Source of the DNA: Arthrobacter pityocampae
GTDB taxonomy: Bacteria; Actinomycetota; Actinomycetes; Actinomycetales; Micrococcaceae
Length of the DNA: 64,000 nt
Assembly: GCF_002927275.1 (NCBI RefSeq)
Contig: NZ_PRKW01000002.1
Span: 186,001 to 250,000, forward strand
Reading direction: 5' to 3'
A program made the translations under genes and the position numbers. Under the pieces are notes generated by a model. That model did not search any database and was not told where the DNA came from. It saw nothing but the letters and a program-made list of their open reading frames with translations. Below, in pieces: positions 19,165 to 27,406 of this stretch (positions within the stretch are counted from its first letter, which is position 1; every line of letters begins with the position of its first letter).

Positions 19165-19849
19165 GTTCGCCGGCGCAAAGGTGCGCGTGGAGGGTGGGCG
19201 GACCATCCTCGACGCCACCGCGACGCTGCGCGAACGGCGGGTCTCGGTGATCGGCGCCAACGGGTCCGGCAAGTCGACCCTGCTGCGCCTGATCAACGGC
19301 CTCCTCGTCCCGTCGGCCGGGTCGGTGAGCGTCTTCGGTCGGGACACCCGGACGGCGGGGCGCGCGGTCCGGCGCGCCGTCGGCTTCGTGTTCACCGATC
19401 CCCTGTCGCAGCTCGTCATGCCCACAGGGCGCGAGGACGTGGAACTGTCCCTGCGCACCCGGAAGCTGCCCCCTGCCGAGCGCCGCCGGCAGGCCGGGGA
19501 CGTTCTGAGGCGCTTCGGCGTGGACCACCTCGCCGACCGCAGCATCTACGACCTCTCCGGCGGCGAACGGCAGATCCTGGCACTCGCCGTCGTGCTCGCC
19601 GTCGAGCCGCGGATCCTCGTGGCCGACGAACCGACCACGCTCCTGGACCTGCGCAACGACGCCCGGGTCCGGGCCCTCATCGCCGGCCTGGAGCAGCAGG
19701 TCGTCTTCACGACGCACAACCTGGACTTCGCCCTCGAGGCCGACAGGACGCTCGTCGTCGACGCCGGTGCCGTCGTCTTCGACGGGGCGCCCGCCGACGC
19801 CGTCGCCCACTACCGCGCGCTCGTCGGAGGGCCGGTGCACGGCCCGTGA
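19157..19849 (+). CDS. bioM: Biotin ECF transporter ATPase BioM
   Basis: A 230-residue ABC ATPase: Walker A GANGSGKST at 33-41, LSGGERQILALAVVLA, and Walker B ILVADEPTTLLD. It energises biotin uptake through BioY with BioN. The GTG start at 19157 overlaps the bioY stop by 8 bp and the stop overlaps bioN by 4 bp. Only one ATPase is present, so it probably works as a homodimer. Confidence 0.95.
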   Translation: MIEFAGAKVRVEGGRTILDATATLRERRVSVIGANGSGKSTLLRLINGLLVPSAGSVSVFGRDTRTAGRAVRRAVGFVFTDPLSQLVMPTGREDVELSLRTRKLPPAERRRQAGDVLRRFGVDHLADRSIYDLSGGERQILALAVVLAVEPRILVADEPTTLLDLRNDARVRALIAGLEQQVVFTTHNLDFALEADRTLVVDAGAVVFDGAPADAVAHYRALVGGPVHGP

Positions 19850-20574
19850 GGGGTTTCGGCAGCACGATGGGCCTCTACGAGCCCGGCCACGGCTTCCTGT
19901 ACCGGACGCCGCTGCCCGTCAAGGCCGCCGGGTCCCTCGCGTGCGCCGGCGTCGTGCTCGCCTGGCGCTCACCGTCCGTCACCGGCGTCGCGCTGCTCCT
20001 GACCCTGGCCGTGCTGATGGTCGGGGCGCACCGCTCCCCCGCCCGGATCCTCCGGATGCTCCTCCCGGCGGCACCCGTCCTCGTGATCCTCGCCCTCTAC
20101 CAGGTCTGGCTGCAGGGGTGGGCCGCCGCGTTCGGCGTCGTGGGCGGGATCATCGCCTGCCTGCTCGCGGCGCGGGCCCTGACACTCACGACCCCCGTCC
20201 AGGACATCCTCGACGGCGTGGTCCGGCTGGCCGGCCCCTTCCGGGTGCTGGGCGCCCAGCCGGAGCGCTTCGCCCTCGCCCTGTCCGTCATGCTGCGCAG
20301 CATCCCCTACCTCGCCGGACTCTTCGTCGACGTCCGGGACGCCGCGAAGGCCCGCGGCCTCGACCGCGACCCGCGGGTCGCCGTGACCCCGCTCGTGATC
20401 GGCGCCGTCGCGTATGCCCACAGGACGGGCGAGGCCCTGGCGGCGCGGGGCCTCGGGGACCACGACGACGGGAGCGGTGACGACGACATCGATGGAGTCG
20501 ACATCGATGGAGGTGACGGTGACATTGATGGAGGCGGCGCCGGCAGCGGCGACGGGAGCCGGGTCAGGACCTGA
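19846..20574 (+). CDS. bioN: Biotin ECF transporter transmembrane subunit BioN (EcfT)
   Basis: A 242-residue T component with about five helices between residues 25 and 185. The coupling motif A-x-x-A-R-G-L (AAKARGLDRD, near 167) and a second ALAARGL (about 198-204) bind the ATPase. After residue 206 there is an unusual acidic tail of about 35 residues made only of Asp, Gly, Ile, Val, Ser and Ala (GDDDIDGVDIDGGDGDIDGG), encoded by near-repeats of GACATCGATGGA. The tail looks disordered and may bind cations. The last 11 bp overlap the convergent P-type ATPase gene. Confidence 0.9.
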   Translation: MRGFGSTMGLYEPGHGFLYRTPLPVKAAGSLACAGVVLAWRSPSVTGVALLLTLAVLMVGAHRSPARILRMLLPAAPVLVILALYQVWLQGWAAAFGVVGGIIACLLAARALTLTTPVQDILDGVVRLAGPFRVLGAQPERFALALSVMLRSIPYLAGLFVDVRDAAKARGLDRDPRVAVTPLVIGAVAYAHRTGEALAARGLGDHDDGSGDDDIDGVDIDGGDGDIDGGGAGSGDGSRVRT

Positions 20575-23005
20575 TCCGCCGGTGCACGAGCTCCAGCACG
20601 ACACTGGCCGCGAGGGACACGGCGAGCGCGACGAGCACCAGCTGCGGCGGGGGGACCTCGAGCTGGAGGAAGGCCCGGGCGGCAGGCAGTGCGAGGAGCA
20701 GGGGCAGGCCGGCGTAGGCGGCGACCACGATGCCCGCGGTGGTCCTGGTGAACGGTCGTGCGATCACGACGAGCACCCAGAGCGCGCTCAGCGTCAGCGT
20801 GATGACCGCGGCGGTCTGGATCTGCGTGGTGGAGGCACCGGCGGGACCCCGGGCGTACGCGACGACGCCGAACACCGCGAGCGCCACCACGATCCCCGAC
20901 GGGACGCACCACCGGCCCACGCGCCGCAGGAGCCCCGGACGGTAACGCCGGGTGTTCGGCAGGAGCCCGAGCACCAGCGCCGGGAGTCCGATGGTGAGCC
21001 CGTCCACGACGGCCAGCTGCCGCGGGAGGAACGGGAAAGGCCACAGCAGCACCGCGAAGACCAGGGCGAGCAGGACCGCGTACACGGTCTTGGACAGGAA
21101 CAGCTTCGCGAGCCGCTCGACGTTCGCGATCACCTGCCGGCCCTCTGCCACGATCCCGGGAAGCCGGGCGAAGCCTCCGTCGAGGAGCACGAGGTTCGCG
21201 ACGGCCCTCGTCGCGGGGGCGCCGGAACCCATCGCGATGCCCAGGTCCGCGTGCTTGAGCGCCAGGGCGTCGTTGATGCCGTCCCCGGTCATCGCCACGG
21301 TGTGCCCGAGGGACTGCAGCGCGAGCACCATGGCCTTCTTCTGGTCCGGCGAGACCCGGCCGAAGACGTTCCCGGTCCTGAGGACCCCGGCGAGGGCGGC
21401 GGGGTCCTCCGGGAGCGAGCGGGCGTCCACGCCCGACGACGCGCCGGGCAGGCGCACCTCCCGGGCCACCGCGAGGACGGTGCCGGGATCATCGCCGGAG
21501 ATGACGATCACCCGGACGCCCTCCTCGCCGAAGTAGCGGATCGTCTCGGCGGCGTCGGGGCGGACGCGCTCACGCAGCACCGCCATCGCGACGGGGCGGA
21601 GGTCCGCGGGCAGGGCCGGCGCCGTCCTCCCTCCGGTCCGGGGTAGCGGCCGGCGCGAGTGCGCGAGGATCAGGGTCCTGCTCCCGGAAGCGGCGACCGC
21701 CGCGGCCTCCGCCACGACACCGCTCTCCCGGCCGTCCGCGCCCAGCACCACATCGGCGCCGCCGAGGACCCAGGAGCCGTGCAGTCCGCCCCCGGCGAAC
21801 TGCGCGCCGCTCCACCGGTGACGGCTGGAGAACGCCACCGTGGCCTCCGGCGGCGCGCTCCCGGACCGGACGGCGGGGACCCCGGCGCCGATGGCCAGCG
21901 CGGTGGTGTTCGCCGCCGGGTCCGCCGCGAACCAGGCGAGCGCCTGCTGCCACCCGGCGGGCGCGCCGTCCACCGCTTCCAGCCGGTCCAGGGCGAAGGA
22001 CCCCTCGGTCAGTGTCCCGGTCTTGTCGATGCACAGGACGTCGACACGGGCCAGCCCCTCCACCGCAGCGAGCTCGTGGATCAGCACGCGTTGCCGGGCC
22101 AGGCGCGCCGCGCCGACCGCGAGTGCCACCGAGGTCATGAACACCAGGCCCGCGGGCACCATCGCGTTGATGCTCGCCACGGCGGTGATGGTCGCCTCGC
22201 GCCATGCTCCGCTCGACAGGGCGGCCGGCCATCCGCCCGCCGCCTGCATCTGGCCGTTGACCACGAGGACCGAGAGGGGCACCAGCCCGAGGGAGATCCA
22301 CCGGATCACCCGGCCGATCGACCGCCGCAGCTCGCTGTCGACGAGCGAGAACCGCCGGGCCTCCGACGTGATCCTGGCGGCATAGGACGCGGCGCCCACA
22401 CCGGTGACCCGCGCGAACCCCGTCCCCGCGACGATCGTCGACCCGCTCATCAGCGCTCGCCCGACCGTCACGGCCACGGGGACCGCTTCGCCGGTGAGGA
22501 GCGACTCGTCGATCTCCAGTCCGCGGCCTTCGACGAGTACGGCGTCCGCCGGTACCTGCTCCCCGGGGCGGAGCACGAGCAGGTCGTCGAGGACGACGGC
22601 CTCGACGGCGCACCCGACGTCGACGCCGTCGCGGCGCACGAACGCCCGGGGGGCCTCGAGCACCGCCAGGCGCACGAGGGCACGCTTGGCGGTGTACTCC
22701 TGGACCACGCCGATGAGGGTGTTCGCGACGATGAAGAACCCGAACAGGGCGTCCTGCCATGCGCCGAGGAGCACCAGGGCGAGGAAGCACGCGCCGACGA
22801 CCACGTTGAAGAGGGTGAGCACGTTGGTCCGCAGGATGCCGGCGAGGGAGCGCCCGGTGGAGTCCGGGCCCGTGTTGGCGAGCCCCGACTCCGTGCGGTC
22901 CCGCACCTCGGCTGCGCTCAGCCCGGGCCCTGCGCTCGCCGTCGGGGGCCTGCCCTCCCGGCCGGCCCTGCTCGCCGGCGCCCGGCGGGTCCGGTCAGCA
23001 GCCAT
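20564..23005 (-). CDS. ctpE: P-type cation-transporting ATPase, CtpE-like
   Basis: An 813-residue P-type ATPase. Actuator motif LTGEAVP (170-176), phosphorylation site DKTGT with Asp327, TGDGINDALAL in the hinge, and roughly ten membrane helices. The arrangement and the HELAAVEGLARVDVLCIDKTGT segment resemble mycobacterial CtpE, a calcium uptake pump. The helix-4 ion motif reads P-A-G-L at 284-287, where calcium pumps have P-E-G-L; loss of that glutamate would change ion binding. No metal-binding cysteines are seen at the N-terminus. It lies 42 bp downstream of the ABC permease gene on the same strand, perhaps the same transcript. Confidence 0.8.
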   Translation of the reverse strand: MAADRTRRAPASRAGREGRPPTASAGPGLSAAEVRDRTESGLANTGPDSTGRSLAGILRTNVLTLFNVVVGACFLALVLLGAWQDALFGFFIVANTLIGVVQEYTAKRALVRLAVLEAPRAFVRRDGVDVGCAVEAVVLDDLLVLRPGEQVPADAVLVEGRGLEIDESLLTGEAVPVAVTVGRALMSGSTIVAGTGFARVTGVGAASYAARITSEARRFSLVDSELRRSIGRVIRWISLGLVPLSVLVVNGQMQAAGGWPAALSSGAWREATITAVASINAMVPAGLVFMTSVALAVGAARLARQRVLIHELAAVEGLARVDVLCIDKTGTLTEGSFALDRLEAVDGAPAGWQQALAWFAADPAANTTALAIGAGVPAVRSGSAPPEATVAFSSRHRWSGAQFAGGGLHGSWVLGGADVVLGADGRESGVVAEAAAVAASGSRTLILAHSRRPLPRTGGRTAPALPADLRPVAMAVLRERVRPDAAETIRYFGEEGVRVIVISGDDPGTVLAVAREVRLPGASSGVDARSLPEDPAALAGVLRTGNVFGRVSPDQKKAMVLALQSLGHTVAMTGDGINDALALKHADLGIAMGSGAPATRAVANLVLLDGGFARLPGIVAEGRQVIANVERLAKLFLSKTVYAVLLALVFAVLLWPFPFLPRQLAVVDGLTIGLPALVLGLLPNTRRYRPGLLRRVGRWCVPSGIVVALAVFGVVAYARGPAGASTTQIQTAAVITLTLSALWVLVVIARPFTRTTAGIVVAAYAGLPLLLALPAARAFLQLEVPPPQLVLVALAVSLAASVVLELVHRRIRS

Positions 23006-23047
23006 CCACCCGGCGGACGGTATACCGTGTCCGCGTGCCCGACGTCC

Positions 23048-24745
23048 TCATGGCGTAGCCGGCTGCCAGCGGAACCGCCGGATTGCCAGGGCCCCGGCGG
23101 CCGTGGCCCAGACGGCCAGCACGAGGAGGTCCAGCCACGGTACCGGTGCCGCCGCGCCCTCCCATGCCGCGGCCAGCCCGTTCTGCAGGTGCTTGAGGGG
23201 GAACAGCGAGCCGACGGTGGCCATCCAGTCCGGGCCGTCGATCAGGAACACGTCCGAGAAGAAGGAGAGGAGGAACAGCACCGCCAGCCCTACGGTGCCG
23301 ACGGCCCGCGCACTGGGCACCAGCGTGGTCAGCAGCAACCCGCAGGCCGCCAGGCTGAGTGCCCCGACGAGGAGGACCACCAACCCGAGCAGCAGCCCGG
23401 CCGGACCGATGCGCAGGCCGTACGCGGCGGCGCCGAGCAGGAGGATGGCGGTAAGGATGACGAGGGTGAGCACGAAGCCCGCGACGGTCCGTCCGGCGAG
23501 GTATCCCGGAAGAGGCAAGGGCGTCCCCCGCATGCGTTTGAGCAGGCCGGTGTCGCGCGCCCGGGCGACACCCTCCGGGAGGTTCATGAACAGGGCCACC
23601 CCCGCACCCCAGGTGACCATGCTGGCGCCGACGACCAGGGCCGCGGGCCGACCGTCGGTCAGGGTGTCGCCCGGCTGGACGGTGACCAGGAGTGAGAAGA
23701 GGCCCACCGGCATGACGACCGAGAAGAACACGTCCCCGGGCCGGCGGGCAGCACCACGGAGGGCCGCCCGGGACTGGCCGGCGAGAACCGCGAGGGCGGA
23801 GGGCCGGCGGACCCGCGGACGCCCCCTGGTCGCCTGCCCGTCCGTCGTCCTCCGCGCCTCCAAGGACGACGGAGGCGCGGACGACCCGGGCGGGGTCGGC
23901 CTGACCGGCTGCCGCTGCACGGGTCCGGCGGAGCGGGACCGGTAGCGCTCCCAGCGGAGCGCGCCGAGGCCGATCACCGTGCCGGCGACCAGCCACACCG
24001 CGATGACCGCGAGCCCTGCCGGGTCCCACCCGCGACCGGGGAGGTAGGGGTTGAACTGGTCCCGCAGGGCGTCGGCGTAGGGCTTCAGCGGGAACACGGA
24101 CGCGACGGTGTCGAGCCAGGCCGGCAGGGTCGCTCCGACGAAGAAGAGCCCCGAGATGAAGGAGAGCACCACGGCCGAACCGATCGAGGCGGCCTCCGCG
24201 ATGGACGCCGTACGGCTCAGTGACCCGATCGCGAGGCCGACGGCCGAGAACGCCGTGGTTCCGAGGACCAGCGTGACCGCCATGGCGAGGAGCGTCTCCG
24301 TGCGCAGGCGGACCTCGTAGAGCAGGACGCTGAGCAGGACCGTCACCAGGAGGGCGCCGAGGGCGAACAGCAGGGCCGCACCGATCCGCCCGACGAGGTA
24401 GCCCCAGGCGGGAAGAGGGGTGCCGTGGAGCCGCTTCAGGACCCCGGTCTCCCTCGCCTCCGCCACCGAGATCGCCACCGGCGGCAGGGTGGCGAAGAAG
24501 GTGCCCATCGCGATCGCGGTCGGTGTGGCGAACTGCATGACCCGGACGCCGTCGGGGCCCACGGCGTCGTTGCCGGCAAGCAGGCCGAGCAGGAGGAGCC
24601 AGAGCAACGGCATCACGAAGGTGAAGACCAGCACCACCTGCGTCCGCCAGAGCGCGAGGACGGCGTGCACCAGCTGGTCGCGGGCCATGGACGCGGCGCT
24701 GACCCGGACGGCGCTGCCTCGTAGGGCGCCGCCGACGCCCATCAT
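23048..24745 (-). CDS. ABC-2 exporter permease, two permease domains fused in one chain
   Basis: A 565-residue membrane protein holding two complete ABC-2 permease units. The first unit (about 10-250) and second (about 310-560) each have six helices and repeat the same landmarks: ARETGVLKRLHGTPLPAWGY against ARDTGLLKRMRGTPLPLPGY, and FPLKPYADAL against FPLKHLQNGL. A Pro/Arg/Ser linker near 265-310 joins them. Most ABC-2 exporters use separate or homodimeric permeases. ATG 24745 overlaps the ATPase stop as ATGA. The substrate is unknown; related systems export drugs, lipids or antibiotics. Confidence 0.85.
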   Translation of the reverse strand: MMGVGGALRGSAVRVSAASMARDQLVHAVLALWRTQVVLVFTFVMPLLWLLLLGLLAGNDAVGPDGVRVMQFATPTAIAMGTFFATLPPVAISVAEARETGVLKRLHGTPLPAWGYLVGRIGAALLFALGALLVTVLLSVLLYEVRLRTETLLAMAVTLVLGTTAFSAVGLAIGSLSRTASIAEAASIGSAVVLSFISGLFFVGATLPAWLDTVASVFPLKPYADALRDQFNPYLPGRGWDPAGLAVIAVWLVAGTVIGLGALRWERYRSRSAGPVQRQPVRPTPPGSSAPPSSLEARRTTDGQATRGRPRVRRPSALAVLAGQSRAALRGAARRPGDVFFSVVMPVGLFSLLVTVQPGDTLTDGRPAALVVGASMVTWGAGVALFMNLPEGVARARDTGLLKRMRGTPLPLPGYLAGRTVAGFVLTLVILTAILLLGAAAYGLRIGPAGLLLGLVVLLVGALSLAACGLLLTTLVPSARAVGTVGLAVLFLLSFFSDVFLIDGPDWMATVGSLFPLKHLQNGLAAAWEGAAAPVPWLDLLVLAVWATAAGALAIRRFRWQPATP

Positions 24746-25680
24746 GCCCTCCCCGGGCGGACCGCGGTGTCCTCCCGCTCGACGGCTGCCGAGCCGACGA
24801 GCGCCAGGTAGGCGTCCTCGAGCGAGGGACGGCGGACCTCCAGGGCAGGGATCTCGATCCGGCGGTCGAGCGCCCAGCCGGAGAGGGCGTGCAGCACCGC
24901 GGCGGGCTCCGCCGTGGACAGCGTCCAGCCCGCTCCGTCGGCGACGGGCATGCTGCCCAGCTCGGGAAGCTCGGCCGCGGGGGTCCCGCGCGGCAGGCGG
25001 AACGAGATGACGACGCTGCGCTGCCCGGCGGTCAGCTCCGCCGGGGTCCCGACCGCCACGATGCGGCCCTCGACCATCACGGCCACGCGATCGGCGAGGT
25101 GCTCCGCCTCGTCGAGGTAGTGCGTCGTCAGGAGCACGGTCTTCCCCGTGTCCCGCAGGCCTTCCACCAGGCCCCACGCCCGGTGCCGGGCGGAGGGGTC
25201 GAATCCGGTCGTGGGTTCGTCGAGGAAGAGCATCTCGGGGTCCCCCACCAGCCCGAGCGCGAGGTCGAGCCGGCGGCGCTGGCCCCCGGAGAGGGTCCTC
25301 ACGCGCGCCTTCCGCTTGCCGGTGAGCCCGACCGTCTCGATCAGGGCGTCCGCCGGCACGCGGCGCGGGTAGAGGCCGCGCTGCAGGTTCACGAGCTCCA
25401 GGACGGTGAAGTCCTCCTCGAACCCGGCGTCCTGCAGCACGATCCCGATCCGCTCGAGGAACGCCCGGGCGTGCGTCGCCGGATCGAACCCGAGCACCGA
25501 CACCGTGCCGCTGTCCGCCCGCCGATGCCCTTCCAGGATCTCGACGGTGGTCGTCTTCCCGGCACCGTTCGGCCCGAGGAGGGCGAACACCTCCCCGGCC
25601 TCCACGGTGAAGGACACGCCGTTCACCACGACGAGGTCGCCGTAGGACTTGCGGAGCTCGTGGACCTCTACCGCGGCCAT
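24742..25680 (-). CDS. ABC exporter ATP-binding protein (DrrA/CcmA type)
   Basis: A 312-residue ATPase: GPNGAGKTT near 41-49, LSGGQRRRLDLALGL, Walker B MLFLDEPTTGFD and the switch THYLDEAEHLADR, plus a C-terminal region of about 90 residues typical of drug and antibiotic exporters. It drives the fused permease encoded directly downstream, whose start codon overlaps its stop. ATG 25680 is preferred over an in-frame GTG 11 codons upstream, because the family begins with the A-V-E-V-H-E-L-R-K-S-Y strand. With one ATPase and one double permease, the predicted complex has two ATPases per permease chain. Confidence 0.9.
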   Translation of the reverse strand: MAAVEVHELRKSYGDLVVVNGVSFTVEAGEVFALLGPNGAGKTTTVEILEGHRRADSGTVSVLGFDPATHARAFLERIGIVLQDAGFEEDFTVLELVNLQRGLYPRRVPADALIETVGLTGKRKARVRTLSGGQRRRLDLALGLVGDPEMLFLDEPTTGFDPSARHRAWGLVEGLRDTGKTVLLTTHYLDEAEHLADRVAVMVEGRIVAVGTPAELTAGQRSVVISFRLPRGTPAAELPELGSMPVADGAGWTLSTAEPAAVLHALSGWALDRRIEIPALEVRRPSLEDAYLALVGSAAVEREDTAVRPGRA

Positions 25681-25766
25681 CCTGTGTCCCCCTGGTCGTT
25701 GGTTCGCGACCAACGCTAGGGCCCCCGGGACACGCCGATCAGGGCCGAAGGACCCCCGATCGACGG

Positions 25767-25806
25767 CGGAAGGGCGGTCCCAGCCGCTGCTGGAACCGCC
25801 CTTCCG
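25767..25806 (-). terminator. Terminator of the SUF operon
   Basis: An 18-bp stem (25767-25784 with 25789-25806, one G-T wobble) and a CGCT loop, 17 bases past the sufT stop. Confidence 0.8.
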
Positions 25807-25822
25807 TCCTGCCGTCGGACGC

Positions 25823-26152
25823 TCAGATGTTGAAGCCGAGGGCCCGCATCTGGTCGCGGCCGTCCTCGGTGATCTTCTCGGGACCCCAGGGCGGCATCCA
25901 CACCCAGTTCAGGCGCCACTCGTCCACGACGCCGTCGAGCGCCTGGCCCACCTGCTCCTCGAGCACGTCGGTCAGCGGGCACGCCGCGGTGGTGAGGGTC
26001 ATGTCGATCAGGAGGGCGCCGTCCTCCGCGTACTTCAGGCCGTACAGGAGGCCGAGGTCGACGATGTTCACGCCGAGCTCCGGGTCGATCACGTCCCGCA
26101 GCGCCTCCTCGATGTCATCCAGCGCGGTCTGCGCCTGCTGCACGTCACTCAT
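25823..26152 (-). CDS. sufT: SufT, MIP18-family Fe-S cluster assembly factor
   Basis: A 109-residue MIP18/DUF59 protein with the signature V-I-D-P-E-L-G-V-N-I-V-D-L-G-L and the conserved cysteine in LTTAACPLTDVLEEQV, ending with a Trp-rich WRLNWVWMPPWGPEKIT. Members help deliver or mature Fe-S clusters. It is the last gene of the SUF operon, 60 bp after sufC, and is followed by a terminator. Confidence 0.9.
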   Translation of the reverse strand: MSDVQQAQTALDDIEEALRDVIDPELGVNIVDLGLLYGLKYAEDGALLIDMTLTTAACPLTDVLEEQVGQALDGVVDEWRLNWVWMPPWGPEKITEDGRDQMRALGFNI

Positions 26153-26212
26153 CGAATTCTTCCTCTCGGGCTGGTGTTCTGCGATCGGCGCGCAGGACGC
26201 GCCGGGTGGGTC

Positions 26213-26980
26213 CTAGGCCTCGACTGCGGCCTCGGCCGTGAAACGATCGTAGCCCTCGTCCTCGAGGCGGTCCGCGAGTTCCGGTCCGCCCTGTTCGGCG
26301 ATCCGGCCGGCGACGAAGACGTGCACGAAGTCGGGCTTGATGTAGCGCAGGATCCGCGTGTAGTGGGTGATGAGCAGCGTACCCATCTCCCCCTTGCCGT
26401 GCTCGCGGTTGACGCCCTCGGAGACCACCTTCAGGGCGTCGACGTCGAGGCCGGAGTCGGTCTCGTCGAGGATCGCGAACTTGGGGCGGAAGAGTTCGAG
26501 CTGGAGGATCTCCACGCGCTTCTTCTCGCCGCCGGAGAAGCCCTCGTTGACGTTGCGCTGGGCGAAGTCCGCGTCGATGCGCAGCTGCGCCATGGCGGTC
26601 TTGACGTCCTTGGTCCAGTGGCGCAGGCTCGGGGCTTCGCCGTCGAGGGCCGTCTTGGCCGTGCGCAGGAAGTTCGTCATGGTGACGCCGGGCACCTCGA
26701 CCGGGTACTGCATGGCGAGGAACAGCCCGGCGCGGGCCCGCTCGTCGACGCTCATGGACAGGACGTCCTCGCCGTCGAGGGTGATCGTGCCACTGTCGAC
26801 CTTGTACCGGGGGTGGCCGGCGATGGTCGACGCGAGGGTCGACTTCCCGGACCCGTTGGGGCCCATGATGGCGTGGGTCTCGCCGGTGTTGATGGTCAGC
26901 GTGACCCCGTTGAGGATGGGGATGTTGCCCTGCTCGGTGTCGATGCTGACGTGCAGGTCCTTGATTTCAAGTGTGGACAT
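26213..26980 (-). CDS. sufC: Fe-S cluster assembly ATPase SufC
   Basis: A 255-residue soluble ABC ATPase that powers the SufBCD scaffold. Walker A GPNGSGKST near 39-47, SGGEKKRVEILQLELF signature and ILDETDSGLDVDAL Walker B, the last being characteristic of SufC. The ATG at 26980 has a purine-rich AAGGAGAAAGAA upstream. It lies 66 bp downstream of the Rieske-type gene in the sufBD-Rieske-C-T order. Confidence 0.95.
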   Translation of the reverse strand: MSTLEIKDLHVSIDTEQGNIPILNGVTLTINTGETHAIMGPNGSGKSTLASTIAGHPRYKVDSGTITLDGEDVLSMSVDERARAGLFLAMQYPVEVPGVTMTNFLRTAKTALDGEAPSLRHWTKDVKTAMAQLRIDADFAQRNVNEGFSGGEKKRVEILQLELFRPKFAILDETDSGLDVDALKVVSEGVNREHGKGEMGTLLITHYTRILRYIKPDFVHVFVAGRIAEQGGPELADRLEDEGYDRFTAEAAVEA

Positions 26981-27046
26981 CGTGTTCTTTCTCCTTCGCC
27001 TGGCTGTGCAGGAGGTGTTCAGCAAGTAGGTGGGTGGGGTGGGCCG

Positions 27047-27406
27047 TCAGCCGAGCTGCGGTGCGGCCGCCCCGTTGGTGACCGTCGTGACGTCGACGTA
27101 GACGTTGCCGTCGTGGATCGCCAGGGCGAACACCGGGACCGGCTCGTACGCGGGCAGCTGCAGCGGGGCGCCGCTGCGCAGGTCGAACTGCGAACCGTGG
27201 CCCCAGCACTCGATGGCGCAGCCCTCGACGTCGCCCTCGGACAGCGAGATGTCCGCGTGCGAGCAGGTGTCGCCGAGCGCGTGGATCTCGCCCTCGGAGT
27301 CGCGGACGACGACGACGGGGTAGTCGTCGATGAGGACGCGCAGCGCCTGCTTGACCTGGATGTCGTCGACACTGCAGATCAGCTCACCGCGGGGCGCCTC
27401 GGACAT
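27047..27406 (-). CDS. Rieske-type [2Fe-2S] ferredoxin in the SUF operon
   Basis: A 119-residue Rieske protein with DTCSHADISL (C-x-H, near 48-50) and IECWGHGSQF (C-x2-H, near 67-70), the four ligands of a Rieske [2Fe-2S] centre. There is no membrane anchor, so it is a soluble electron carrier like the ferredoxins of ring-hydroxylating dioxygenases. Its start overlaps the sufD stop by one base (TGATG), so it is co-translated. It could supply electrons to cluster assembly or be an early client. Many actinobacterial SUF operons have this gene or lack it; its exact job is unproven. Confidence 0.9.
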   Translation of the reverse strand: MSEAPRGELICSVDDIQVKQALRVLIDDYPVVVVRDSEGEIHALGDTCSHADISLSEGDVEGCAIECWGHGSQFDLRSGAPLQLPAYEPVPVFALAIHDGNVYVDVTTVTNGAAAPQLG

